A stretch of 26,256 nucleotides of DNA from Fimenecus sp045594645 (lineage in GTDB: Bacteria; Bacillota; Clostridia; Oscillospirales; Acutalibacteraceae), in the NCBI GenBank assembly GCA_045594645.1, contig JAZNYY010000009.1:1-26256 (forward strand), written 5' to 3'. Of the stretch, positions 5,173 to 13,553 are shown in pieces (position 1 is the stretch's first letter; every line of letters starts with the position of its first letter). Under the pieces are notes generated by a model that was given only the letters and a program-made list of their open reading frames with translations, did no database searches and was not told the origin of the DNA. Position numbers and translations under genes: made by a program.

Positions 5173-6219
5173 TTGAAAGCTTATTTAATGCTTGAAGACG
5201 GTACTGTTTTTACAGGTGTTGCCGCCGGAAAATTCAAAGAAACTGTATGTGAAGTTGTATTCAACACATCAATGACCGGATATGTTGAAATGCTCTCTGA
5301 CCCCAGTAACAAGGGCTTGGGCGTTGTAATGACTTATCCGCTGATTGGTAACTACGGTGTATGCCACGAGGATATGGAAAATGAAAAGCTTTTCCCCGCT
5401 GCTTTGTTCGTTCACGAGCTTTGCGGTAAGCCCTCAAACTTCAGAAGTGAAATGACAATCAATGGTTTTCTCACAAAATACTCAATTCCCTGCGTTAAGG
5501 GACTTGATACACGCGAAATCGTTATGCACATTCGCGAAAATGGTGCAATGAAGGGCATTGTTACAGATGATATTTCTGACAAAGACGCTCTTCTTAATAA
5601 AATCAAGGATTACAAATGCGACTACTCATTCCAGCAGGACGAGGCAAAGGCAGTAAGCCACGAGGGTTCAAAGCTTGCATTCCTTGACCTTGGTGCTCGC
5701 AACAGTATGGTTAATGCTTTTGCAAAGAACGGCTTTGCGGTAACACGCTTCCCTGCTACAACAACTGCAGATGAAATTCTTGCGGGCGGATTTGAAGCTA
5801 TTGTAATCTCAAACGGCGCAGAAAATGAAGAAGCTTATGCAAAGCTTGACGAGATTAAAAAGCTTTGTGACAGCGGACTTCCCATATTCGCAATGGGACT
5901 TGGTCATCAGCTTGTAGCCCTCGCTAACGGCGGTAAAATTGAAAAGATGGCTTACGGTCACCGCGGTGCAAACTACCCCGTAAAATTCGTCGATTTTGAC
6001 AAGACATTTATCACATCACACAACCACGGCTACACAGTAAGTGAAGCACCCGCAAATGCTGAGGTTATGTGCGTTAATGTAAATGACAAGACTATTGAAG
6101 GTCTTAAATATACGGACAAGCCCATTGTTTCTGTTCAATTTGCACCCGACACCTGCAAAGGTCCAAACACTTCGTTTATGTTCGGTGATTTCTTAAAGAT
6201 GGTTAAGGAGGGCAAATAA
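5173..6219 (+). CDS. carA: Carbamoyl-phosphate synthase small subunit, glutaminase site lost
   Basis: CarA normally hydrolyses glutamine and channels ammonia to CarB for carbamoyl phosphate (pyrimidines and arginine). The 348-residue product keeps the CPSase small-subunit domain (about 1-130: LEDGTVFTGV, VVFNTSMTGYVEM, TYPLIGNYG, DTREIV). The class I amidotransferase fold is also kept (about 170-348: FLDLG, GHRGANYPV, HNHGYTV). The active site is altered everywhere I can recognise it. The nucleophile motif ICLGHQ reads MGLGHQ, with Gly242 for Cys (GGA, 5896-5898). QFHPE reads QFAPD, with Ala324 for His and Asp326 for Glu. The oxyanion/glutamine loop SNGPGDP reads SNGAENE (213-219). The frame is intact, so it is not a pseudogene by disruption. 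It probably supports CarB structurally with free ammonia as substrate (inference). Start TTG, weak upstream AAAGG; carB follows after 1 nt. Confidence 0.93.
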   Translation: MKAYLMLEDGTVFTGVAAGKFKETVCEVVFNTSMTGYVEMLSDPSNKGLGVVMTYPLIGNYGVCHEDMENEKLFPAALFVHELCGKPSNFRSEMTINGFLTKYSIPCVKGLDTREIVMHIRENGAMKGIVTDDISDKDALLNKIKDYKCDYSFQQDEAKAVSHEGSKLAFLDLGARNSMVNAFAKNGFAVTRFPATTTADEILAGGFEAIVISNGAENEEAYAKLDEIKKLCDSGLPIFAMGLGHQLVALANGGKIEKMAYGHRGANYPVKFVDFDKTFITSHNHGYTVSEAPANAEVMCVNVNDKTIEGLKYTDKPIVSVQFAPDTCKGPNTSFMFGDFLKMVKEGK

Positions 6220-6220
6220 G

Positions 6221-9200
6221 ATGTTGGATAAAAGCATTAAAAAGGTAATGGTTATCGGTTCAGGCCCCATCATCATCGGTCAGGCCGCTGAATTTGACTA
6301 TGCGGGCACTCAGGCTTGCCGTTCACTTAAGGAAGAGGGCATTGAGGTTGTTCTTGTTAACTCAAACCCCGCTACAATTATGACTGACGGCGACATTGCT
6401 GACAAGGTTTATATTGAGCCCCTCACAATCCCCACAATCACAAAGATTATTGAAAAAGAAAAGCCCGATTCACTTCTCCCCTCTCTTGGCGGACAGACGG
6501 GTCTTAATCTCGCTATGGAGCTTAATGAATTGGGAATTCTTGAGAAGAATAATGTTCGTCTTATCGGTATCAACGCAGAGTCAATCAAAAAGGCTGAAGA
6601 CAGACAGGCTTTCAAGGACACAATGGAAGCTATCGGTGAGCCCTGCATTGAATCACTCGTTGTTGAAACAGTTGAGGATGCAGTTGAATTCTCTGACAAA
6701 ATCGGCTACCCCGTAATTGTTCGTCCCGCTTACACACTTGGCGGTACAGGTGGCGGTATTGCAGAGGACGAAGAAGAGCTTCGTGAAATCGCTTCAAACG
6801 GTATTCGACTTTCTCGTGTTAATCAGGTTCTTATTGAGAAATGTATTTCAGGCTGGAAAGAAATTGAGTTTGAAACAATGCGCGACTCAAAGGGCAACTG
6901 CATTACAATCTGCTCAATGGAAAATATGGACCCCGTTGGTATTCACACAGGTGACTCAATTGTTGTAGCACCTGCGCAGACACTTATGGACAAGGAATAC
7001 TCAATGCTTCGTAATGCGGCACTCAACATCATTGACGCACTTGACATTCAGGGTGGTTGTAATGTTCAGTTTGCGCTTCACCCATCATCATTCAAGTATG
7101 CGGTTATTGAGGTTAACCCCAGAGTTTCTCGTTCATCAGCTTTGGCTTCAAAGGCTACGGGCTTCCCCATTGCGCGAGTTGCATCAAAAATCGCTCTTGG
7201 TCTTGGACTTGATGAAATCCCCAATGCAGTTACGGGCAAGACTTACGCTTCATTTGAGCCCACAATCGACTATATCGTATGCAAGTTCCCCAAATGGCCA
7301 TTTGACAAGTTTGTTACTGCTAAAAAGCAGTTGGGAACACAGATGAAGGCTACCGGTGAGGTTATGTCAATCGCACGCACCTTTGAGGCAGCACTTCACA
7401 AGTCACTTCACTCACTTGAAGAGGGCAAGGAATCACTTCTTCATGACTCATTTATGGATATGAGCGTTGAGGAAATTCGTCATCAGCTTTATGTTGTTGA
7501 CAATATGCGTGTTTACGCAATTGCAGTTGCTATTTATAAAGGAATTACAACAGAGGACATTCACGATATTACAAAGATTGATATGTGGTTCTTACACAAA
7601 ATCAAGAAAATCGTTGAAATGGAAAAGAAGCTCAAGACAGGTGTTTGCGACAAAGAAACTCTTTTCGCAGCAAAGAAAATGGGCTTCACTGACAATGTAA
7701 TTGCTAAAAATATCGGTACAACGGGTGCGGCAATCAAGAAGATGCGCGAGCTTTATCACATTGAGCCATCATTCTCACTTGTTGACACCTGCGCCGCTGA
7801 ATTCAAGGCACAGACACCTTATTATTATTCAGATTACGGCATTGCAAACGAGGTTAACCCAGCAACTGACAAGAAAAAGATTATGGTTTTGGGCTCAGGT
7901 CCTATCAGAATCGGTCAGGGTGTTGAATTCGACTATTGCTCAGTTCATTCAGTATGGGCACTCAAAAATCAGGGCTGTGAGGCAATTATCGTAAACAATA
8001 ACCCCGAAACAGTATCAACCGACTTTGATGTTTCGGACAAGCTTTACTTTGAGCCACTTACTCCCGAATATGTTACAAGCATTGTTGAGCTTGAAAAGCC
8101 CGACGGCGCAATTGTTCAGTTCGGCGGTCAGACTGCTATCAAGCTTACAAAGACACTCAACGATTTAGGTGTGCCGATTTTGGGCACTGACGCTGACAGC
8201 GTTGATGCAGCGGAAGACAGAGAGCGTTTTGACGAAATTCTTGAGCAATGCGGAATTGCAAGACCTAAAGGTGAAACAGTATTCACAATTGAAGAAGCAC
8301 TTAAGGTTGCAAATGAGCTCGGCTACCCCGTGCTTGTAAGACCCAGCTATGTTCTTGGCGGTCAGGGTATGCAGATTGCCGCAAATGACGAAGATATTAA
8401 AGAATTTATGGGTCGCATTACAGAGACCATTGACATTTCTGAACACCCCGTACTTGTTGATAAATACCTTATGGGTAAAGAGGTTGAGGTTGACGCAATC
8501 TGCGACGGCACAGACATTCTCATCCCCGGTATTATGGAACACATTGACCGTGCAGGTATTCACTCAGGTGACTCAATTTCAGTTTATCCTGCTGCTACAC
8601 TTTCAAAAGCAGTTCAAGAAACAATCGTTGATTATTCAGAGCGTCTTGCAAAGGCACTTCGCGTTGTTGGTATGATGAACATTCAGTTCATTGTGCTTGA
8701 CGAAAAAGTATATATCATTGAGGTTAACCCCCGTTCTTCAAGAACAGTTCCTTATATTTCTAAGGTAACAGGTATTCCTGCAATCAGCCTTGCAACAAGA
8801 GCTATGCTCGACGAAAAGATTGCTGATATGGGTTATGGCACAGGACTTTTCAGAAACAGCGGTTACTATGCAATTAAGCTTCCTGTATTCTCATTTGAAA
8901 AGATTACAGGTGCTGACACTTCTTTAGGTCCGGAAATGAAATCAACAGGCGAAGTTCTCGGTATTTCAACCGACTACAACGAGGCACTTCTCAAAGCCTT
9001 TGAGGGTGGCGGAATTTCAATGCCAAAGAATGCTAAAATCGTGATTACAGTTCGCGATAAGGACAAGGCTGAGGTTGCCGAAATGCTTAAGGAATTTAAG
9101 GATTCTGAATTTGAGTTCTATGCAACCCCAGGTACTTGCGAGGCTATTCGTGAGGCAGGAATCAAGTGCAACGAGGTAAGCTCATTAGAGGGCAAGTCAC

Positions 9201-9433
9201 CAAGCATTATGGATATGTTACAGAACGGTGAGGTTTCACTCATCATCAACACACCAACACACGGCAGACTCGCTGACCGCGAGGGCTTTAAGCTTCGCCG
9301 TCTTGCAGTTGAGTCAGGTAATTCTTGTCTTACATCTCTTGACGCGGCACTCAGCGTTATGAGAAGTACATTCATTGTACCTGAGGACCAGATGAGCCTT
9401 ACTGACATTGCAACACTTAAAGTTAATAATTAA
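6221..9433 (+). CDS. carB: Carbamoyl-phosphate synthase large subunit
   Basis: CarB makes carbamoyl phosphate from bicarbonate, ammonia and two ATP. The 1070-residue product is full length with two ATP-grasp halves. The N-terminal carboxyphosphate half starts MVIGSGPIIIGQAAEFDYAGTQACR and includes NPATIMTD, RPAYTLGGTGGG and VNPRVSRSSALASKATG. The carbamoyl phosphate half restarts near 550 with MVLGSGPIRIGQGVEFDYC, RPSYVLGGQGM and VNPRSSRTVPYISKVTG. An MGS-like allosteric domain closes it (about 935-1065, VSSLEGKSPSIMDML, INTPTHG). I see no loss of catalytic motifs, in contrast to its partner. ATG start with GGAGGG, 1 nt after carA, so translation is coupled. Ammonia-dependent activity is inferred from CarA. 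Confidence 0.98.
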   Translation: MLDKSIKKVMVIGSGPIIIGQAAEFDYAGTQACRSLKEEGIEVVLVNSNPATIMTDGDIADKVYIEPLTIPTITKIIEKEKPDSLLPSLGGQTGLNLAMELNELGILEKNNVRLIGINAESIKKAEDRQAFKDTMEAIGEPCIESLVVETVEDAVEFSDKIGYPVIVRPAYTLGGTGGGIAEDEEELREIASNGIRLSRVNQVLIEKCISGWKEIEFETMRDSKGNCITICSMENMDPVGIHTGDSIVVAPAQTLMDKEYSMLRNAALNIIDALDIQGGCNVQFALHPSSFKYAVIEVNPRVSRSSALASKATGFPIARVASKIALGLGLDEIPNAVTGKTYASFEPTIDYIVCKFPKWPFDKFVTAKKQLGTQMKATGEVMSIARTFEAALHKSLHSLEEGKESLLHDSFMDMSVEEIRHQLYVVDNMRVYAIAVAIYKGITTEDIHDITKIDMWFLHKIKKIVEMEKKLKTGVCDKETLFAAKKMGFTDNVIAKNIGTTGAAIKKMRELYHIEPSFSLVDTCAAEFKAQTPYYYSDYGIANEVNPATDKKKIMVLGSGPIRIGQGVEFDYCSVHSVWALKNQGCEAIIVNNNPETVSTDFDVSDKLYFEPLTPEYVTSIVELEKPDGAIVQFGGQTAIKLTKTLNDLGVPILGTDADSVDAAEDRERFDEILEQCGIARPKGETVFTIEEALKVANELGYPVLVRPSYVLGGQGMQIAANDEDIKEFMGRITETIDISEHPVLVDKYLMGKEVEVDAICDGTDILIPGIMEHIDRAGIHSGDSISVYPAATLSKAVQETIVDYSERLAKALRVVGMMNIQFIVLDEKVYIIEVNPRSSRTVPYISKVTGIPAISLATRAMLDEKIADMGYGTGLFRNSGYYAIKLPVFSFEKITGADTSLGPEMKSTGEVLGISTDYNEALLKAFEGGGISMPKNAKIVITVRDKDKAEVAEMLKEFKDSEFEFYATPGTCEAIREAGIKCNEVSSLEGKSPSIMDMLQNGEVSLIINTPTHGRLADREGFKLRRLAVESGNSCLTSLDAALSVMRSTFIVPEDQMSLTDIATLKVNN

Positions 9434-9461
9434 ACGATAAAAATCATATTATAAAAGCGGA

Positions 9462-9493
9462 AAAGTTGAAGCAGGTAAAACTGTTTCAACTTT
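9462..9493 (+). other. Strong hairpin between carB and the hydrolase gene
   Basis: A 13-bp stem (9462-9474 with 9481-9493, one G.U, 6-nt loop) that extends further with one bulged A. It lacks a downstream T-run, so it is a poor intrinsic terminator. It may stabilise the carAB 3' end or mark a processing site. Confidence 0.6.
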
Positions 9494-9519
9494 CTGCATT
9501 ATCTTAAGGAGTGAATTTT

Positions 9520-10680
9520 ATGGCATACGATATTATTGATTATGCAATTTTGAATGCCCATAAGGATTTCACTAAACTCCCCTTTTCTAAAATTGACGGA
9601 CTAATTTTTTCACAGCTTTCATATTTGAATCTTGATGATTTAGTTCCCGATTTAAAAAACAGGGGCAAGGGCATTTATCTTTCAGAAATAGCTGAAAACG
9701 AAAATTACGAGAAGATTTTCTTTCTTGAACGCACTGCAGAAAAAAACAGAAAGCTTTTAAATGCGGTGGCATACAGCAACCGTTACGGTAACATCCGCGT
9801 GAATTACTATGAGGATATTTTTGACATAGAAAAAGACACTCAGTTTTGCGCAATTACCTTTATTTTCCCCAACGGTGACGCGTGCATAGTTTTCAGAGGT
9901 ACTGACTCAACAATTACGGGCTGGAAAGAGAATTTTAATATGCTTTTCTCGTCACCCGTTGCGTCGCAAAGCCTTGCCGTGCCCTATGTTGAAAGGGTTG
10001 CTAAAAAGGTTAAGGGTAACATTACTCTTGCGGGACATTCAAAGGGCGGAAACCTTGCAATTTATGCGGCAACAATGTGCAATGACGAGACCAAGGCTAA
10101 AATCATTGAAATTCAAAGCTTTGACAGCCCCGGATTCACAAAGGAATTTATAGAATCTGAAAAGCATCTCCAAACAGAAGAAAAAATTGCAAAGTTTATT
10201 CCCGAAGAATCAATGGTTGGTGTGCTTCTCAACAACCGCGAGAATTACAGAATAATCAAGAGTGAGGGCTGGGGAATTTTACAGCACGACCCGTTTATGT
10301 GGCAGATTGAAAATGATGATTTTGTGAACGGTGAAAAGCTTTATTTGCGTTCAAAATTCTTCGACTCTACCTTTAACAATTGGGTTTACGGCTCTGAACC
10401 CGAGCAAAGAGAAAAGTTTGTTGAGGCACTTTTTGAGATGATTAACGCGGCGAATGCCGAAAATGTCACAAGCTTTATTGATTGGGCTGATAATCTTAAG
10501 AGTAATTCTGCATTAATTTATGAAAATCTTAAAGATTTGGACCCCGAGACGAGAAATCTTGTGCTTAAGGGCTTCGGTAACCTTTTCTCGACAATCAATA
10601 AAAATGTGAAATCCACCCCGAAGAAAATTTGGGCGGATACATTGAAAAAAATTAAGGATATGACAAAGCAGGAAGAGTAA
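9520..10680 (+). CDS. DUF2974-like alpha/beta hydrolase (lipase-like)
   Basis: Predicted cytoplasmic serine hydrolase of the lipase-like DUF2974/Mbeg1 type. No signal peptide is visible. The 386-residue product contains a class-3-lipase-like core: CIVFRGTDSTITGWKENF, a common oxyanion/strand segment, and the nucleophile elbow LAGHSKGGNLA with Ser174. SFDSPGFTKEF probably supplies the acidic residue and the later QHDPFMW a catalytic His. Those last two assignments are inference. The start is the ATG at 9520, 8 nt after AAGGAG; an in-frame GTG at 9511 overlaps that site and is rejected. It lies downstream of carB with no clear terminator between. The substrate is unknown. Confidence 0.8.
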   Translation: MAYDIIDYAILNAHKDFTKLPFSKIDGLIFSQLSYLNLDDLVPDLKNRGKGIYLSEIAENENYEKIFFLERTAEKNRKLLNAVAYSNRYGNIRVNYYEDIFDIEKDTQFCAITFIFPNGDACIVFRGTDSTITGWKENFNMLFSSPVASQSLAVPYVERVAKKVKGNITLAGHSKGGNLAIYAATMCNDETKAKIIEIQSFDSPGFTKEFIESEKHLQTEEKIAKFIPEESMVGVLLNNRENYRIIKSEGWGILQHDPFMWQIENDDFVNGEKLYLRSKFFDSTFNNWVYGSEPEQREKFVEALFEMINAANAENVTSFIDWADNLKSNSALIYENLKDLDPETRNLVLKGFGNLFSTINKNVKSTPKKIWADTLKKIKDMTKQEE

Positions 10681-10703
10681 TCTTCTTACTTTGTTAAATA
10701 AAA

Positions 10704-10745
10704 TGTCAGTTCGAAACCATCCTGACAAAAAACAAAACTATGGAG
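10704..10745 (+). promoter_or_regulatory. Candidate preQ1-I riboswitch
   Basis: TGTCAG (10704-10709) pairs with CTGACA (10722-10727), giving a short P1. The loop begins TTC as in known preQ1-I RNAs, and a long A-rich tail AAAAAACAAAACTA follows, as the class requires. CCAT in the loop (10717-10720) can pair with ATGG (10740-10743), which overlaps the TGGAG Shine-Dalgarno, so ligand binding would mask translation initiation. The downstream gene is QueT-like, the expected target. The tail is about 3 nt longer than in examples I recall. Confidence 0.65.
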
Positions 10746-10753
10746 TGATAAAA

Positions 10754-11263
10754 ATGAATAAGAAAAAGACGGTGTTTGTAGTTCAGTCGGCAATTATTGC
10801 GGCTATGTATGCGGGGCTCACCTATGCGGCGAGTATGCTGAATTTAGCTTACGGCAGTATTCAATTCAGATTTTCAGAGGCGTTGACGATTTTAGCGTCG
10901 CTCTCCCCTGCGGCTATACCGGGGCTTACAATCGGTTGCTTTTTAGGTAACATTACAAGCCCTTACGGATTGGTTGACATAGTCTGCGGAACATTTGCAA
11001 CGCTTATTGCGGCGGTGCTGTCTTACTGGACGAGAAATGTAAAGTTCAAGGATTTACCACTGCTTTCGGCAATTTTCCCTGTGCTTTCAAATGCGATAAT
11101 CATTGGGCTTGAAATCACATTATTTATGCCCGAAGGCTTTAAAATGGAAGCATTTCTCATTACAGCGGGGCAGATTGGACTTGGTCAGCTTGTAATGTGC
11201 TATGGGCTTGGAATACCGCTTTACAAAGTCATTAAAAAGACAAAATTAGATAAGAAATTATAA
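10754..11263 (+). CDS. QueT-family transporter (ECF S component, queuosine precursor)
   Basis: Predicted integral membrane substrate-binding subunit of an energy-coupling factor transporter, probably for a queuosine precursor. The 169-residue product is mostly hydrophobic, with about five or six membrane segments. It carries the family signature FRFSEALTILASLSPAAIPGLTIGCFLGN and GLVDIVCGTFATLIAAVLSYWTRN. The start at 10754 is chosen for the TGGAG 8 nt upstream; an earlier in-frame start at 10691 would read through the riboswitch-like leader. The leader independently supports queuosine-related regulation. No shared EcfA/EcfT genes are adjacent, as is usual for group II ECF transporters. A bidirectional terminator follows at once. 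Confidence 0.82.
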   Translation: MNKKKTVFVVQSAIIAAMYAGLTYAASMLNLAYGSIQFRFSEALTILASLSPAAIPGLTIGCFLGNITSPYGLVDIVCGTFATLIAAVLSYWTRNVKFKDLPLLSAIFPVLSNAIIIGLEITLFMPEGFKMEAFLITAGQIGLGQLVMCYGLGIPLYKVIKKTKLDKKL

Positions 11264-11267
11264 AAAT

Positions 11268-11307
11268 AGCGTGATAGCCAAATTGGTTATCACGCTTTAA
11301 TTTATTT
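11268..11307 (+). terminator. Bidirectional terminator between convergent genes
   Basis: A 12-bp stem AGCGTGATAGCC (11268-11279) with 11285-11296 (one G.U), 5-nt loop, followed by TTAATTTATTT on the plus strand and ATTTTTA on the minus strand. It can serve both the QueT-like gene and the convergent gene at 11339-11857. Confidence 0.85.
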
Positions 11308-11337
11308 GCGGGTCGTCGAGGACGCCGACCCCTACCA
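11303..11337. repeat. Short palindromic repeat (family C)
   Basis: ATTTGCGGGTCG...CGACCCCTAC unit with GGGTCG/CGACCC arms. Its left part ATTTGCGGGTCGT recurs at 14975-14987. Its core CGAGGACGCCGACTCCTACA-type sequence recurs at 20642-20661. Confidence 0.65.
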
Positions 11338-11338
11338 T

Positions 11339-11857
11339 TTAATCTGCGTATGTTAATGGAACCGGATTTCCGTTTTTATCTATATAATTACCGTCTTGAT
11401 AATATATGCTTTCGCCTGTGCGAATATCTGTCATATATGTATTTACCGGCGTGGTTTCAACAAACAGATTAGGATTTAAACTATAATCCTCTGTTTTTGG
11501 CTTTGGCATATTCTTAATGCGTTCTTGCGCGAATTCGTCATTGACTTTCTGCCATTTTCGAGGAAATCTCGTCATAAAAATGCCTTCGACCTCATCTAAA
11601 ATCGCTTTTACCTCGGGAAATGGTGCTTTTTGATATGTTTCATATGCTTTTCTGTATAATTTTTCTGCAAAAGGTACTAAAACCGTACTTTTAAAGTATT
11701 CATTGCCAAAAATATTAAGCTTTTCTTCTTCGGATTTTTCGTCCGCTATAAAACGCATATTCCATATTATTTCAAAAATCAGATTTTTAACAGGAAGATA
11801 TTTTTCTTCGTTCTCGTGACCCTTTATAAGATTTTGCAACGGTGTTGTATCAAGCAT
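11339..11857 (-). CDS. Uncharacterised 172-residue protein
   Basis: I do not recognise a family. The frame has an ATG with AGGGGTG 7 nt upstream and a plausible promoter, so it is probably a real gene. The product is soluble, with no signal peptide or membrane segment. Residues 1-110 are rich in charged, helix-forming sequence (LPVKNLIFEIIWNMRF, FAEKLYRKAYETYQKA). The C-terminal 60 residues are Pro/Asn/Tyr-rich, ending with a possible beta-hairpin repeat (DIRTGESIYYQDGNYIDKNG). It is convergent with the QueT-like gene and flanked by repeats on both sides, which is consistent with accessory content. Function unknown. Confidence 0.65.
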   Translation of the reverse strand: MLDTTPLQNLIKGHENEEKYLPVKNLIFEIIWNMRFIADEKSEEEKLNIFGNEYFKSTVLVPFAEKLYRKAYETYQKAPFPEVKAILDEVEGIFMTRFPRKWQKVNDEFAQERIKNMPKPKTEDYSLNPNLFVETTPVNTYMTDIRTGESIYYQDGNYIDKNGNPVPLTYAD

Positions 11858-11886
11858 AATTTCACCCCTGTTTTTATGTTAATTTC

Positions 11887-11915
11887 AGTTTAGCATAAAT
11901 GTGATAAATAAGCAA
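11887..11915 (-). promoter_or_regulatory. Possible promoter of the orphan gene
   Basis: TTGCTT (11910-11915), 17-nt spacer, TAAACT (11887-11892) on the minus strand, about 30 nt upstream of the start. The -35 box is a weak match. Confidence 0.45.
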
Positions 11916-11940
11916 GAGTAATAAGCTTTACAGAGGCAGT

Positions 11941-12073
11941 TTGATAAATTGGGGTTTGTAGAAATGCAAAATGTAAAATGCAAAGTGCAAAATTATGCTC
12001 TGCGACGCGAATTATAAAGTTCTCTCCCTCCGTCAACGCTACGCGTTGCCACCGCCCTCGTCAGAGGGAGGCA
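11941..12073. repeat. Composite intergenic repeat (heptamers plus family A)
   Basis: Begins TTGATAAATTGGGGTTTGTAG, which matches the left end of the units at 14449 and 22063. Four tandem 7-mers (RTGYAAA, 11964-11991) follow, then TCTGCGACGCGAATTATA, shared with 22139-22153. A family A palindrome in reverse orientation ends at 12073 with CCTCG...GAGGGAGG. No matching right inverted end is visible; the padR promoter starts 14 nt later. Confidence 0.65.
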
Positions 12074-12086
12074 TATATTAAGCATA

Positions 12087-12125
12087 TTGACAAAAATGGA
12101 ATACTGTGGTAACATATGCATATGT
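12087..12125 (+). promoter_or_regulatory. padR promoter with overlapping palindromic operator
   Basis: TTGACA (12087-12092), 17-nt spacer, TAACAT (12110-12115). The perfect 14-bp palindrome ACATATGCATATGT (12112-12125) overlaps the -10 box. PadR-type regulators commonly bind ATGT/ACAT-containing palindromes, so autorepression is likely. Confidence 0.75.
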
Positions 12126-12160
12126 AACATAGGTATTTAAATTATAAGGAGGAAAATTTT

Positions 12161-12487
12161 ATGGCAAAGAACGATTTAATGCACGGAAACACAGGTTTGT
12201 TAGTATTATCGCTGATTGAACAGCAGGATATGTATGGTTATCAGATTATCAAGGAGTTAAAGCGCAAGAGTGAAAATGTTTTTGAGCTTAAAGAGGGCTC
12301 GCTCTACCCCGTTTTGCACGCACTTGAAAATGACAAGTTAATCACTTCTTATATTGAAGAAACCGACTCTGCCCGTAAGCGCAGATATTATAGCATTACC
12401 GACAAGGGCAGAAAGGAATTGGCTGACAAAAAAGAAGAATTCTTCACCTTTACAACTGCCGCAAGAAAAGTGCTCACTTTTGCGTAA
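12161..12487 (+). CDS. PadR-family transcriptional regulator
   Basis: Predicted dimeric winged-helix DNA-binding repressor. The 108-residue product is the short (subfamily 2) PadR form. The winged helix (about 8-85) includes LLVLSLIEQQDMYGYQIIKEL, then ELKEGSLYPVLHALENDKLI, the recognition region typical of PadR, and RKRRYYSITDKGRKELA in the wing. A short C-terminal helix follows for dimerisation. A GGAGG lies 10 nt before the ATG. It heads an operon with two HAAS-like membrane genes starting 12 nt downstream; PadR next to a HAAS/DUF1700 gene is a recurring Firmicutes arrangement. The palindrome over its promoter suggests self-regulation. The inducing signal is unknown. Confidence 0.92.
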   Translation: MAKNDLMHGNTGLLVLSLIEQQDMYGYQIIKELKRKSENVFELKEGSLYPVLHALENDKLITSYIEETDSARKRRYYSITDKGRKELADKKEEFFTFTTAARKVLTFA

Positions 12488-12499
12488 GGTGGTGATTTT

Positions 12500-13507
12500 A
12501 TGAAAGGGTATGAAATCTTCACTAAAGAAAAAATAGTATATCTTTATAAAGCTACCAAGCCGATTAAATATAAAAAACTACAAGACAGAATATATTTTGA
12601 ACTCTCGAACCACATTGACGATATGTTCTGCGATTATATTGATGAGGGTATGAGTGAAGAAGATGCAACCGAAAAGTTTCTTAATGAAATGGGAAGCCCC
12701 GAAGAATTGGGAGAAGAATTAAAAAAGGCTCATTCAAAAACATTATTGTTTGCAAAATTTCAAAAAGCTGCAATATTAATGGCAGTTTTAGCCTTAATTA
12801 TATCTGCATTTGGTTATTTCGAGTCAAAAGATAATCTTAAATTGGCAACACAATATGAATTGCCCGAAGAAACTATTGAACTTGAAAAAAGCTTGATTAC
12901 ATACACTAAATTAGAATATTGGTCTTTTCCAATAGACATTTATTCTTACACAGATATTAATTGGCATGATATAGAAACTAACAAACCATTATATAAGGTA
13001 AAAGATTACAATTTATTTAATGATTATTACATCCTCGACGAAAGCCAGTCTGTCATTGTAGATTTAGGTTATGCAACGCACGGCGACGGAACAATTTATA
13101 TTGATGATATAAGCAAATTACCTAGGGATTATTACTCTGACAAATGGACTGAAATAATTTTTTCTGCATACGATAAGAAAAATGACACTTATATTGAAAT
13201 ATGTCCTGATTTGACATCTGACGAGATTTTGGAATTGTCAAAGTGGGTTATTCCACCGGATTATCCCGATACATTGGAAACGGAAGATTTAATCAACGGC
13301 AGTTGGGAAATATGCTTCAGCACAAAAGATTTACAAGGTATGTCATTTTGTCTAAACAAGATTTTTTTACACAAATCAATTGATGGTAAATATTATATTG
13401 GTTTCTGGGATGGCTCGCCCTTTGTAGAAGTGTCTGAAAGTATTGCGGTTAAGATTGACAAAGCATTTAAAAATGCCGATATAACCTTTGAGGGTGAACC
13501 ATCTTAA
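12500..13507 (+). CDS. HAAS/DUF1700-like domain membrane protein, copy 1
   Basis: The N-terminal 76 residues form a helical cytoplasmic domain of the HAAS/DUF1700 type: KKLQDRIYFELSNHIDDMFCDYIDEGMSEEDATEKFLNEMG followed by the usual SPEELGEELKKAH. One membrane helix follows (about 88-107). The remaining 225 residues would be extracytoplasmic and show no motif I recognise; they are Asp/Tyr-rich. The ATG is preceded by AAGGTGG, and the gene starts 12 nt after padR, so it is translated from the same mRNA. HAAS-type proteins are known partners and targets of PadR regulators. A role in envelope sensing is inference. Paralogous to the next gene in its N-terminal part. Confidence 0.78.
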   Translation: MKGYEIFTKEKIVYLYKATKPIKYKKLQDRIYFELSNHIDDMFCDYIDEGMSEEDATEKFLNEMGSPEELGEELKKAHSKTLLFAKFQKAAILMAVLALIISAFGYFESKDNLKLATQYELPEETIELEKSLITYTKLEYWSFPIDIYSYTDINWHDIETNKPLYKVKDYNLFNDYYILDESQSVIVDLGYATHGDGTIYIDDISKLPRDYYSDKWTEIIFSAYDKKNDTYIEICPDLTSDEILELSKWVIPPDYPDTLETEDLINGSWEICFSTKDLQGMSFCLNKIFLHKSIDGKYYIGFWDGSPFVEVSESIAVKIDKAFKNADITFEGEPS

Positions 13508-13553
13508 TTAAGTACTAAATGATATAACAACCTACTCAAAAGGCGGTGAGAGT

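Noticed and set aside
5173..6219. Treating carA as a pseudogene
   Set aside because: The frame is intact, is coupled to carB and keeps non-catalytic conserved segments; loss is confined to the active site.
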